16,588 bases of DNA, taken from assembly GCA_009691645.1 (NCBI GenBank), contig SIAT01000019.1, forward strand, positions 1 through 16,588, written 5' to 3'. This document shows positions 1-7,301 of this stretch, one piece after another. The translations under genes were made by a program, and so were the position numbers. The stretch comes from Pedosphaera sp. GTDB lineage: Bacteria; Verrucomicrobiota; Verrucomicrobiia; Limisphaerales; SIAT01. The first letter of the stretch is position 1. The number at the start of each line of letters is the position of its first letter. Under the pieces are notes generated by a model. The model was not told the origin of the DNA and did not search any database. It worked only from the letters and a program-made list of their open reading frames with translations.

Positions 1-41
1 AGGACTTGGGCGCTTCCTGAGTCGGCCTTTCGCATCTGACA

Positions 42-1334
42 ATGAAGCTCTGCATCATCGGGACCGGCTATGTGGGCTTGGTCACGGGCGCCTGCTTTGC
101 CGAGGTGGGCCACCATGTCATCTGCGTGGACAACGACGCGGCGAAGGTGAAGCTGCTGCGTGGTGGCGGCATCCCGATCTACGAGCCGGGGTTGGAGGAA
201 TTGGTCCGCAAGAACACCGCCGCCGATCGCCTCCACTTCACCGGCAGCATCAAGGAAGGCGTCGAGAAGTCGGATGTCATTTTCATTTGTGTCTCCACGC
301 CACCGTTGGCAAACGGCGGTGTGGATTTGTCTTTTGTCGAGAAAGTATGCCGTGAGCTCGCTGCCGCGACCGACGGCGGTTACAAGATCGTCGTGGACAA
401 ATCCACCGTGCCGGTGAAGACCGGCGAGAAGGTGGCCGAGACCATCAAGCGCTACTGCACGGCAAAGGCCGAGTTCGATGTGGTGAGCAACCCCGAGTTC
501 CTCCGCGAAGGTTTCGCCATCGAGGATCTGATGAAGCCTGACCGCGTCGTGGTCGGCGTGACGAGCCAGCGGCCGGTGGCGGCGCTGCGGGAAATTTACG
601 CGCCATTCAACGCCCCGTTCGTCATCACCGATATCAACTCCGCCGAGCTGATCAAGCACGCGGCCAATTCCTTCCTCGCGCTCAAGATTTCGTACATCAA
701 CGCCGTCGCGGCGATCTGCGAGGCTTCCGGCGCAAACGTCGAGGAGGTCGCCAACGGTATCGGCCTCGACGCGCGCATCGGTCGGCGTTTCCTGAACGCC
801 GGCCTCGGTTTCGGCGGGAGTTGTTTCCCGAAGGATCTCTCGGCATTCATCAAGATCAGCGAGCAGCTCGGCTACGATTTTCACCTGCTCAAAGAGGTGC
901 AGCGCATCAACGCCGATCAGATGGAGCGGTTCGTGAAGAAGATCACCGACACGCTGTGGGTGCTGCGCGAAAAGAAAATTGGCGTGCTCGGCCTGGCCTT
1001 CAAGCAGAACACCGACGACATCCGGATGTCGCCCGCCATTGATCTCTGCCTGCGGTTGCAGAGGGAAGGCGCTGCGCTCCGCGTCCACGATCCGCGGGCG
1101 ATGGAGAAGGCCAGGAGCGTGCTCAAGGATGTGACTTACGTGGACGACATGAACGCCGTGGCCGACGGTTGCGATGCGCTGGTGATCGCCACCGAGTGGC
1201 CCGAGTTCAAGCGCGTGGATCTCGAGCGCGCCAAGCGCACGATGTCGCATCCAATCATCTTCGACGGCCGCAATCTATTCGATCCCGCCGAGATGACTCG
1301 GCTCGGCTTCGTGTACAAGAGCATCGGCCGCTGA
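42..1334 (+). CDS. ugd: UDP-glucose 6-dehydrogenase
   Basis: Oxidises UDP-glucose to UDP-glucuronate with two NAD+, in the cytoplasm, feeding capsule, exopolysaccharide or LPS sugar synthesis. The 430-residue product has the family's usual length and all its landmarks. These are an N-terminal Rossmann GTGYVG at residues 7-12, the STVPV segment near 121, NPEFLREG at 150-157, the linker helix with K205 and N209, and the catalytic cysteine C261 in GGSCFPKD. The C-terminal UDP-binding domain carries GLAFKQNTDDIR. The ATG at 42 starts directly on the Rossmann strand, so little is missing. No Shine-Dalgarno sequence is visible in the 41 upstream bases, and its promoter probably lies outside the window. 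Its stop overlaps the next start as TGATG, suggesting translational coupling to the Nudix gene. Confidence 0.96.
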   Translation: MKLCIIGTGYVGLVTGACFAEVGHHVICVDNDAAKVKLLRGGGIPIYEPGLEELVRKNTAADRLHFTGSIKEGVEKSDVIFICVSTPPLANGGVDLSFVEKVCRELAAATDGGYKIVVDKSTVPVKTGEKVAETIKRYCTAKAEFDVVSNPEFLREGFAIEDLMKPDRVVVGVTSQRPVAALREIYAPFNAPFVITDINSAELIKHAANSFLALKISYINAVAAICEASGANVEEVANGIGLDARIGRRFLNAGLGFGGSCFPKDLSAFIKISEQLGYDFHLLKEVQRINADQMERFVKKITDTLWVLREKKIGVLGLAFKQNTDDIRMSPAIDLCLRLQREGAALRVHDPRAMEKARSVLKDVTYVDDMNAVADGCDALVIATEWPEFKRVDLERAKRTMSHPIIFDGRNLFDPAEMTRLGFVYKSIGR

Positions 1335-1792
1335 TGTCGCAGTCGAGAGACGAAGCGCAACACCCGAGTGCCGAGAAGCGCGCGGATGCGGTCCGCGTCA
1401 TCGAAGTTTCCGCCGCCATCGTCTTTCGCGACCGCCGGCTGCTCATCACCCAACGCCGGCCGCAGGATCATCTCGGTGGATTGTGGGAATTTCCCGGCGG
1501 CAAGCGCGAGTCGGGCGAGACATTCGAGGAATGTCTCCGTCGCGAGTTGCGCGAAGAGTTGGGTGCCGAGTTCGAGGTCGGCGCACTATTTGATGAAGTG
1601 ACGCACGCCTATCCCGAGAAGACGGTTCGCCTGAAATTTTACTTCTGCCGCTGGCTTCAGCAGGAACCGCGGCCGCTTCATTGCCACGCCGTCGGGTGGA
1701 TCACACGCGACGAACTGATCCGCTACGAATTTCCCGCCGCCGACGCGACGTTGCTGGAAAAGCTGCGGGCCGATCTGGCGCTGTGGCAGTGA
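1334..1792 (+). CDS. Nudix hydrolase, MutT-like (possible 8-oxo-dGTP diphosphatase)
   Basis: A 152-residue Nudix protein that should hydrolyse a nucleoside diphosphate linked to another group. A perfect Nudix box (GX5EX7REUXEEXGU) lies at residues 56-78, with metal-binding glutamates E74 and E75. The WEFPGGK segment just before it and the size resemble MutT-type 8-oxo-dGTP diphosphatases, which clean oxidised nucleotides from the pool. Substrate cannot be fixed from sequence alone, so a UDP-sugar or other nucleotide is possible given the upstream ugd. The start is taken at the ATG at 1334, which shares its A with the ugd TGA. A longer open frame upstream would lie inside ugd and adds no domain. 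About 20 residues precede the first beta strand. It converges with tRNA-Pro, 7 nt downstream. Confidence 0.88.
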   Translation: MSQSRDEAQHPSAEKRADAVRVIEVSAAIVFRDRRLLITQRRPQDHLGGLWEFPGGKRESGETFEECLRRELREELGAEFEVGALFDEVTHAYPEKTVRLKFYFCRWLQQEPRPLHCHAVGWITRDELIRYEFPAADATLLEKLRADLALWQ

Positions 1793-1799
1793 AGGGAGA

Positions 1800-1876
1800 T
1801 GGTCGGGGCGGTGAGATTCGAACTCACGACCTCTTGTACCCGAAACAAGCGCGCTACCAGGCTACGCTACGCCCCG
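1800..1876 (-). tRNA. tRNA-Pro (anticodon CGG)
   Basis: The minus strand folds into a complete 77-nt tRNA. The acceptor stem CGGGGCG pairs with CGCCCCG, followed by discriminator A and an encoded CCA. The D arm has AGCCTGGTAGC. The anticodon stem CTTGT/ACAAG holds the loop TTCGGGT with anticodon CGG, which reads CCG proline codons. The T arm is GTGAG/CTCAC around TTCGAAT. The C at position 1 and the GG of the anticodon agree with bacterial tRNA-Pro. No intron or insertion is present, and no integrase lies nearby. Confidence 0.97.
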
Positions 1877-1890
1877 AACCAAGGGGCGAG

Positions 1891-1920
1891 ATTCTTGCCG
1901 ATTGCCGATTTGGAATGCAA
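1891..1920 (-). promoter_or_regulatory. Possible sigma70-type promoter of tRNA-Pro
   Basis: On the minus strand TTGCAT (1920-1915) and AAGAAT (1896-1891) are separated by 18 nt. This would place the transcript start about 8 nt before the tRNA 5' end at 1876. Both boxes match consensus at 4 of 6 positions. The site is plausible by position but weak by sequence. Confidence 0.3.
1895..1908. repeat. Two tandem copies of a heptamer
   Basis: The heptamer TTGCCGA occurs twice head to tail between tRNA-Pro and the esterase gene, within the spacer of the proposed tRNA promoter. Two copies are too few to name a repeat family. It may be a remnant of a simple heptanucleotide repeat. Nearby, 1926-1933 is a run of eight T with no hairpin before it. 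Confidence 0.5.
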
Positions 1921-1988
1921 CGCTCTTTTTTTTCCGCGCGATGGTCTTGTCTTTTGAAACTCGCGCTGGTCTTTGGTTTTGGCTTCGC

Positions 1989-1994
1989 TACGAT
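1989..1994 (+). promoter_or_regulatory. Possible -10 box of the esterase gene
   Basis: TACGAT fits the TANNNT -10 pattern and ends 9 nt before the chosen ATG at 2004, so the transcript would start at or within a few bases of the start codon. No good -35 box sits 16-18 nt upstream. It is listed because the same geometry recurs at two other genes in the window. Confidence 0.3.
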
Positions 1995-2003
1995 TCGTCT
2001 CCT

Positions 2004-2960
2004 ATGAAGTCGTTCATGTGCGCGCTCCTTCTCGTTTTCACGCTGGCTGTCGGCGGTTTTGCTGCGGAGCCGAAATCTACACCGAAGCCGTCGGCGGGCG
2101 CACCGAAAAAGGCACCGGCCGAGTTGCCCGGCGTCACGGCACTGCGCGATGTCGCCTACGTCGGTGGTGGGCATGAGCGCCAGAAACTCGATCTGTTCGT
2201 GCCCGAGAAAGGTGAGAACCTGCCGCTTGTCGTCTGGATTCACGGCGGCGGTTGGGTGGGCGGGAGCAAAGAGAACCCTCCCGCGCTTGGCTTCACGCGC
2301 AGCGGTTACGCGGTCGCCAGCATCAATTACCGCTTCAGCCAGCACGCGGTTTATCCCGCGCAGATCGAGGATTGCAAGGCGGCCATCCGCTGGCTTCGCG
2401 CGAACGCGGCCAAGCACCGGATCAATCCCGACAAGATCGGTGTGTGGGGCGCCTCGGCGGGCGGACATCTCGTGGCGTTGCTCGGCACGACGGGTGATGT
2501 GAAGGAATTCGACAAGGGCGAGAACCTCGGCCAGTCCAGCCGCGTGCAGGCGGTGTGCGACGTGTTCGGCCCGACGGACTTTCTCGAGTATTACAACTAC
2601 GCGAATGCCAAGTTAGTCGCCCCCTCCGTCCTCCCCGACGATGCGAACTCGCTGCTCGTCCGACTTGTCGGCGGCAAGCTCTCGGAGAAAAAGGACGTGG
2701 TCGCAAAAGCGAACCCGATCACTTACGTCACCAAGGGCGACGCGCCTTTCCTCATCATGCACGGCGATAAAGACCTGCTCGTGCCGCTGCACCAGAGTGA
2801 GATTCTGGAGAAGGCGCTGAAGAAGGCCGACGTGCCCGTCACGCTCTACGTCGAGAAAGGTTCGGGCCACGGACTCCGCGGTCCGGAGGTCGGCAAGATG
2901 GTTGCCGCGTTTTTCGAGAAGCATCTCAAGGCGAACGGCGAAGGCGCTGCGGGCAAGTGA
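2004..2960 (+). CDS. Secreted alpha/beta-hydrolase, BD-FAE-like esterase
   Basis: A predicted exported serine esterase of 318 residues. Residues 1-21 form a signal peptide (short basic start, hydrophobic core, cleavage near GFAA), followed by a proline- and lysine-rich linker to about residue 40. The hydrolase core has the oxyanion-hole motif HGGGW at 80-84, the nucleophile elbow GASAGG with S151, the acid in HGDKD (probably D257), and H289 in GSGHG. This arrangement matches the BD-FAE and acetyl-xylan/feruloyl-esterase-like carboxylesterases common in polysaccharide degraders; the true substrate is unknown. I chose the ATG at 2004 because it opens exactly on the signal peptide. The frame extends upstream to 1902, but that part would bury the signal. 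The next gene, 27 nt on, is also exported, so the two may share a transcript. Confidence 0.88.
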   Translation: MKSFMCALLLVFTLAVGGFAAEPKSTPKPSAGAPKKAPAELPGVTALRDVAYVGGGHERQKLDLFVPEKGENLPLVVWIHGGGWVGGSKENPPALGFTRSGYAVASINYRFSQHAVYPAQIEDCKAAIRWLRANAAKHRINPDKIGVWGASAGGHLVALLGTTGDVKEFDKGENLGQSSRVQAVCDVFGPTDFLEYYNYANAKLVAPSVLPDDANSLLVRLVGGKLSEKKDVVAKANPITYVTKGDAPFLIMHGDKDLLVPLHQSEILEKALKKADVPVTLYVEKGSGHGLRGPEVGKMVAAFFEKHLKANGEGAAGK

Positions 2961-2987
2961 GGACGCCGCGAACCTGATTTCTCAGCA

Positions 2988-3803
2988 ATGAACACGCCCA
3001 CCACAATCTCACGCCGCGAGGCGCTCCGCCTCGGTGCGGGCGGCCTGCTCGCGGCGGGTCTGTGGCCGGGGGCGCTCCGCGCGGCGGGCAATGGCAAAGG
3101 CGGCGAGTTCACCTTCATCGTCGTTAACGACCTGCACTACTTGAACGAGAAATGCGGGCCGTGGTTTGAGAAGTTGATCGCCCAGATGAAGGCGGCCAAA
3201 CCCGAGTTCTGTCTCGTGGTCGGCGACTGGGCCGAGGACGGCCGCGCCAACCAACTCGAACCCGTGCGCGACGCGTTCAAAGCCCTCGGCGCGCCGGTCC
3301 GCGGCGTCATCGGTAACCACGATTATCTCGGGCCGAAGGATCGTTCCGCGTATGAAAAGGTTTTCCCCGACCAGCTCAATCACCATTTCGAGCACCGCGA
3401 CTGGCAGCTTGTCGCGCTTGATTCGTCCGCCGGCCAGTTGCCCGGCGGCTTCCCCATCCAGCCGCACACGTTGCGCTGGCTGGACGAGCAGTTGCCCAAG
3501 CTCGACAAGCAGAAGCCGTTGATCGTGTACACGCATTTTCCACTCGGGCCGAACTATCCATCGCGTCCGCTGAATGCCAATCCGGTGCTGGAACGATTCA
3601 AGGAGCACAACCTTCAAACGGTGTTCAACGGCCATTATCACGGCCTCACCGAACGCACGCTGGGCGAGGTCGTTCTCACCACGAACCGTTGCTGTTCCTT
3701 CTCGAGAAAGAATCACGACGGATCGAAGGAGAAGGGCTATTTCCTCTGCCGCGCGAAAGAGGGGAAGATCACGCGCGAGTTCGTCGAGATGAAGCTCGGT
3801 TGA
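2988..3803 (+). CDS. Tat-exported calcineurin-like metallophosphoesterase
   Basis: A 271-residue phosphoesterase with a twin-arginine signal (S8-R9-R10 then a hydrophobic stretch ending near residue 33), so it is probably folded with its metals before export to the periplasm. The calcineurin-like metal site is complete: D48 and H50 (NDLH), D80 (GDW), N110-H111 (GNHD), H183 (THFPLG) and H216/H218 (GHYH). The order and spacing resemble class III phosphodiesterase and Icc/CpdA-like enzymes. A 3',5'-cAMP substrate is not assured for an exported protein; phospholipid or phosphate-ester hydrolysis is equally possible. No Shine-Dalgarno is seen before the ATG. It follows the esterase by 27 nt and its TGA lies 1 nt from the stop of the converging glycosyltransferase gene. 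Confidence 0.9.
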   Translation: MNTPTTISRREALRLGAGGLLAAGLWPGALRAAGNGKGGEFTFIVVNDLHYLNEKCGPWFEKLIAQMKAAKPEFCLVVGDWAEDGRANQLEPVRDAFKALGAPVRGVIGNHDYLGPKDRSAYEKVFPDQLNHHFEHRDWQLVALDSSAGQLPGGFPIQPHTLRWLDEQLPKLDKQKPLIVYTHFPLGPNYPSRPLNANPVLERFKEHNLQTVFNGHYHGLTERTLGEVVLTTNRCCSFSRKNHDGSKEKGYFLCRAKEGKITREFVEMKLG

Positions 3804-3804
3804 T

Positions 3805-4974
3805 TCAGCGCCGCGTGCCGCCTTCGCGCAGCAGCCGTTCGTAGAGGGCGAACAGATCATTCACCATTCGCTCCACGGGAAATCGTTCCTTGACGAATTC
3901 CCGTCCCCGTTGGCCGAGACGCTGCTGGAGTGCGCCGTCGCCGGCCAGCGTTTCAAGCGCACGTCTCAAGCCGCTCAGATCGCCCGGCGGAAGCAGAACA
4001 CCCGTCTCGCCATCGAGGCAGACCTCGCGCGCGCCGTCGCAGTCGAACGCCACGATCGGCTTGCCCGCTGCCAACGCCTGCGGCAACACGCGCGCCAATC
4101 CTTCGCGACGCGAGAGGTGTACGAGCGCGTTCATCACGCCGATGTAGCGCGGCACCTCGGTCGGCGGCACGAGACCGGTGAAGATGAAATGTTTCTCCAG
4201 CCCGAGATCGCGCGACATTTGCTCGAAACGCGGGCGCCACGGGCCGTCGCCCACCAACAGGAACTTCATCTGCGGACAGCCCCGCACTAGCTCCGGAGCG
4301 GCGGCGAAGAGGTCGCCGTGCCCTTTCAATTCGAAGAGCCGCGCGATTTTGCCGACCACGAAGTCGCTCGGCGCAAGGCCGAGTTGCGCGCGCAACGCCG
4401 GATCGTTCTGCGCCGTGAGGAACGGCGCGAGGTCGAATCCGCTGAAGACGCGCGCGTACTGTTCCGGTCGGCCGATGCCGGCGGCGAGGTATTGATCGCG
4501 CATCGCGTCGGCCACGGTCACGAAGTGATCGGTGCACCGCGCCGCAATCCGCTCGGCGGCGGTGAAGGCGAGATTGGCCGTGGCACCTTGGAACGGACCG
4601 AACGACGGGCCGTGGATGGTGTGGATGATGATTGGCACGTGCGTACGGCGCGCGGCGAGCCGGCCGAGCACGCCGGCTTTGCCGCTGTGCGTGTGGACGA
4701 TGTCCGGCTGTTCTGTGCGGAAGATCCGCGTGAGCGCGAGGAACGCGCGAAGGTCGTGCCACGGCCGCACGGGGCGGACCAGTTCAGGGAGGCGCGTGAG
4801 CAGGCCGGGGATGTCGCGGACGAGCGGTTCGATGGATCCCTCGGGGCCGCTGGTGTGGCCGGAGATGAGGCTGACCTCCACGCCGGGCCGCTGGCGCAGA
4901 CCGAGGACGGTGGCGACGGTGTTCTCTTGGGCACCGCCAACAATTAATCGCGTGATGACGTGGGCGACGCGCAT
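3805..4974 (-). CDS. Glycosyltransferase family 4 (GT-B)
   Basis: A 389-residue retaining glycosyltransferase of the GT-B fold that would transfer a nucleotide-activated sugar onto a surface glycan or lipid at the inner face of the membrane. The N-terminal half has GGAQENT at 13-19, typical of acceptor-side loops, and HTHSGKAG at 94-101. The C-terminal half has the donor-phosphate segment GKIARLFELKGH (208-219), VGDGP (241-245) and the E291GLARVLP stretch. The second glutamate of the usual EX7E motif is Q299. No membrane segment or signal is evident. The ATG at 4974 opens on the first beta strand. The gene starts 7 nt after the RlmD-like gene and is probably the last gene of its operon. Donor and acceptor are unknown; ugd at the window start could supply UDP-glucuronate, which is only inference. 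Confidence 0.88.
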   Translation of the reverse strand: MRVAHVITRLIVGGAQENTVATVLGLRQRPGVEVSLISGHTSGPEGSIEPLVRDIPGLLTRLPELVRPVRPWHDLRAFLALTRIFRTEQPDIVHTHSGKAGVLGRLAARRTHVPIIIHTIHGPSFGPFQGATANLAFTAAERIAARCTDHFVTVADAMRDQYLAAGIGRPEQYARVFSGFDLAPFLTAQNDPALRAQLGLAPSDFVVGKIARLFELKGHGDLFAAAPELVRGCPQMKFLLVGDGPWRPRFEQMSRDLGLEKHFIFTGLVPPTEVPRYIGVMNALVHLSRREGLARVLPQALAAGKPIVAFDCDGAREVCLDGETGVLLPPGDLSGLRRALETLAGDGALQQRLGQRGREFVKERFPVERMVNDLFALYERLLREGGTRR

Positions 4975-4981
4975 CGGAGGG

Positions 4982-6139
4982 TCAATGGTTCAGACGCAGA
5001 TCGGCCACGCACTCGACATGTTGCGTCTGTGGGAACATGTCGAGCGGCACGACTTTCGTGAGTTGATAGACGCCGTCGGCGCAGAGGAGGTGGAGGTCGC
5101 GCGCGAGTGTGGCGGGGTGGCAGGAGACGTAGATGATCTGCGCCGGGCGGACTTCGCGGAGCAGTTGCAGGCTCTGTGGAGGGCAGCCGGTGCGCGGGGG
5201 ATCGAGGATGATGCTGGTGCGGTCGGCGTGGAACTTGGCGAGCAGTTGCGGCAGCAGATCCTCGGTGCGGCCGGCGAGGAATTCGCCGTTGGAACGCCCG
5301 CGGTCGGCGGCGTTCTTGCGCGCGGCCTTGATGGCCGGCATATCCACTTCCACACCAGCGAATGATTCCACGAGGTCGGCCAGTTCCACGCTGAAGAAAC
5401 CGACACCGCAGTAGGCGTCCACGAGATGGCGCGCACCGCTGTCGCGCAGGCGTTCGCGCACAGCCCCGATCAGCCGTGGCAGCAGGAAGAAGTTGTTCTG
5501 GAAAAACGAATCACGCGGGACCTCCCAGCCCTCGGGCGGGACGCGGAGCACGACTTTGAGGCCGCCTTTGGGCGGCGGGTTCGCGCGCGCGTGGCGGATC
5601 TGATCGTTCAGCGACGGCTCGGCGATTTTACATTCATCGATGTCCACCACCAGTCGGTCGTTGTGGCGGATGTAGCCGATGTTGAGGCGTTGCTCGGGCT
5701 TGTTCCACTGGCTGCGGATCATGATGCGGTTCCGGTAACCGTACGGCTGTGGGCAGGGCACCACGGGATCGATCACCGCCGCCGGGAAACCGCCGATGCG
5801 CTGGAAGAGATCGGTGATCTGCTTGTGCTTGAGGCGGAGCTGGGCGTCGTAGGCGATGTGCTGGTACTGGCAGCCGCCACATTCGCCGAAGTAACGGCAT
5901 TCCGGCTCGACGCGTTCCGGCGAGGGCCGGAGCACGCGCAGCAGCTTCGCGCGGCCGAATTGTCTCTTCACCTCCGTCAGCTCGACTTCGATTTCCTCGC
6001 CCAGCGCGACGAAGGAGATGAACACGACGAAACTCCCCGCGCGTGCGACGCCTTCGCCGCCGAAGGCGATGTCGCTCACGGTGAGGGTGAGATGCTGGCC
6101 GACGGCAAAGGCCGGTGGGATGGAAGCGATGTCGCTCAC
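4982..6139 (-). CDS. rlmD: 23S rRNA (uracil-5-)-methyltransferase, RlmD/RumA-type
   Basis: A SAM-dependent RNA m5U methyltransferase, 385 residues. An N-terminal TRAM domain (about 11-70) should bind RNA. Next comes an iron-sulfur motif with C81, C87, C90 and probably C170. The Rossmann methyltransferase domain has DAYCGVGFFS at 241-250, DPPRTG at 313-318, the nucleophilic cysteine C340 in YVSC, and general base E376 in QHVEC. The CX5CX2C cluster points to the RlmD/RlmCD group acting on 23S rRNA rather than TrmA, but which uridine is modified cannot be read from sequence. The start is GTG at 6139; a second GTG at 6079 within a repeated 15-mer would cut off the first strand of the TRAM domain. 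No Shine-Dalgarno is seen. Confidence 0.9.
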   Translation of the reverse strand: MSDIASIPPAFAVGQHLTLTVSDIAFGGEGVARAGSFVVFISFVALGEEIEVELTEVKRQFGRAKLLRVLRPSPERVEPECRYFGECGGCQYQHIAYDAQLRLKHKQITDLFQRIGGFPAAVIDPVVPCPQPYGYRNRIMIRSQWNKPEQRLNIGYIRHNDRLVVDIDECKIAEPSLNDQIRHARANPPPKGGLKVVLRVPPEGWEVPRDSFFQNNFFLLPRLIGAVRERLRDSGARHLVDAYCGVGFFSVELADLVESFAGVEVDMPAIKAARKNAADRGRSNGEFLAGRTEDLLPQLLAKFHADRTSIILDPPRTGCPPQSLQLLREVRPAQIIYVSCHPATLARDLHLLCADGVYQLTKVVPLDMFPQTQHVECVADLRLNH

Positions 6140-6140
6140 G
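6066..6140. repeat. 15-nt direct repeat spanning the rlmD start
   Basis: The 15-mer GCGATGTCGCTCACG occurs at 6066-6080 and again at 6126-6140, exactly 60 nt apart and in the same frame of the minus-strand gene. Each copy contains an in-frame GTG and encodes V/M-S-D-I-A, once at the start codon and once at residues 21-25. It may be chance or a small internal duplication. Confidence 0.6.
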
Positions 6141-6172
6141 AGATGAAGCCCGTTCGCTGAACCGCGCGTGGA

Positions 6173-7222
6173 CTACTTCTTCTGGTGCACCTGGTCGTAG
6201 TGCTTCTTCAGGATGTCGCCGCCGAAATCATTCTCGAAATCGCGCCAGACGGCGTGCACGTGATTGGCGTCGTTCTGCGTGTTGTCGTACTCGAGCAGAA
6301 AACCCGCACCCTGCACGCGGTAGTAATGGCCGTCGCCCTTTTCCACGCCGCCCGCCCATGCGAAGTAGACGCGGTCCCAGCCGGCCTTGTCGATCTTGGC
6401 GAGGTCGAGTTTCGCGAGGTCGGCCCGCGCGCGGCCGGCGTACTCCCCCACGATGCGTTTGAGCAATTCCTTTTGCACGGCAGTCAGCTTGGTGAAGGGA
6501 AGGCCCTCGGGCTTGAGCGGCTTGGCCACGCGATCGGCACCGGTGATGACGTCTTTCGGCGCAACTTTGTCGTAGATGGCGAGGGCACGCTGCTCGGGCA
6601 CGAGCGATTTCACCAACTCACGCGCGAGGTCTTCCTCCTTGCCGAGGACGCGCAGACCCTTCTTCGGCCCCTCGCGGACTTCGCCGGGATTCGTACCCAT
6701 GAACGACGGCGCGGCCGCGAAGAGTTCGCCATTCACGATGGTGAAACTAAGCGAGAGATGATGCCCCTCGTAACGCCACGCCCAGGTGCCTTTCGCCGTG
6801 GGCTGGCCGTAAACGCTCACGAAGTAGAGTTCCGAATTGCGGTCCACCTTCGGGTTCTTCTCGAACTGCTTCAGCACCCCTTCGAGGCTCATGATGCCGG
6901 TGGCCTTCGCGTAGCCGGCCTCGCTCATGCCGGTGGTCAGCAGCGCCATCGCCAGCGCGCGCTGTTCGGAGGTCATTTCTTTCAAGGTCAAACCCTTGCG
7001 GCCGAAGCTCACCATCTCCGTCGGGATGAAATGCCACAGGTGCCGCGCCTCGGCCTTGAGATCGGCGTAATGCGCCTTGGCCTTCTGCTCCGGCTTGAGC
7101 GTGGCGAGGAACTTGTTCGCGGCGGCGGCCATCTCCTCCGCCGCAGGATGCGCGAGAACCGACGGCGCGGCCAGGTGGAGGGCGGTGATGACGACGGCGA
7201 CCAGAATGGACAAGCGTTTCAT
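6173..7222 (-). CDS. DUF3500 family exported protein
   Basis: A 349-residue protein of the DUF3500 family, whose function is unknown. Residues 1-24 are a signal peptide (MKR start, hydrophobic core, cleavage after VLA), so it should be periplasmic or secreted. Family-like features are an N-terminal helical part with KAHYADLKAEARHLWHFIP, a central WRYEGHHLSLSFTIVNGE segment, and a C-terminal GHYYRVQGAGFLLEYDNTQNDANHVHAVWRD segment rich in H, Y and D. The last is a likely ligand or metal site, by inference. The protein is often found in planctomycete and verrucomicrobial genomes as an orphan. It heads a minus-strand set followed after 33 nt by the rRNA methyltransferase. A -10/-35 pair lies just upstream of its ATG (7230-7259), giving almost no leader. 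Confidence 0.87.
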   Translation of the reverse strand: MKRLSILVAVVITALHLAAPSVLAHPAAEEMAAAANKFLATLKPEQKAKAHYADLKAEARHLWHFIPTEMVSFGRKGLTLKEMTSEQRALAMALLTTGMSEAGYAKATGIMSLEGVLKQFEKNPKVDRNSELYFVSVYGQPTAKGTWAWRYEGHHLSLSFTIVNGELFAAAPSFMGTNPGEVREGPKKGLRVLGKEEDLARELVKSLVPEQRALAIYDKVAPKDVITGADRVAKPLKPEGLPFTKLTAVQKELLKRIVGEYAGRARADLAKLDLAKIDKAGWDRVYFAWAGGVEKGDGHYYRVQGAGFLLEYDNTQNDANHVHAVWRDFENDFGGDILKKHYDQVHQKK

Positions 7223-7229
7223 GGCGGCG

Positions 7230-7259
7230 AAGGTATCGCCAACGCGCCGCGCACGACAA
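7230..7259 (-). promoter_or_regulatory. Predicted promoter of the DUF3500 gene
   Basis: On the minus strand TTGTCG (7259-7254) and TACCTT (7235-7230) are 18 nt apart, and the -10 box ends 7 nt before the ATG at 7222. The transcript would then begin at or very near the start codon. Box matches are moderate; the position is the main support. Confidence 0.4.
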
Positions 7260-7264
7260 GCAGA

Positions 7265-7293
7265 TTGAACGGTGTCGGAGTGTCCGCTATGAT
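7265..7293 (+). promoter_or_regulatory. Predicted sigma70 promoter of ymdB, near-leaderless
   Basis: TTGAAC (7265-7270) and TATGAT (7288-7293) are separated by exactly 17 nt, the best promoter match in the window. The -10 ends 8 nt before the GTG at 7302, so transcription should start within a base or two of the start codon. Its -35 box lies 5 nt from the -35 box of the divergent DUF3500 promoter. Confidence 0.6.
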
Positions 7294-7301
7294 TTCATTT
7301 C

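Noticed and set aside
1800..1876. tRNA-Pro as a possible integration site for a mobile island
   Set aside because: There is no integrase, no second copy of the tRNA 3' end, and no change in gene style on either side.
1926..1933. Run of eight T as a terminator
   Set aside because: No stem-loop precedes it on the plus strand, and no plus-strand gene ends nearby except across the tRNA.
3009..3860. A 283-codon minus-strand frame opposite the metallophosphoesterase
   Set aside because: The sense gene has a full metal site and Tat signal; the antisense frame has no domain.
4633..4648. TGGCACG sequence resembling a sigma54 -24 element
   Set aside because: It lies inside the GT4 coding region and lacks the -12 TTGC at the needed spacing.
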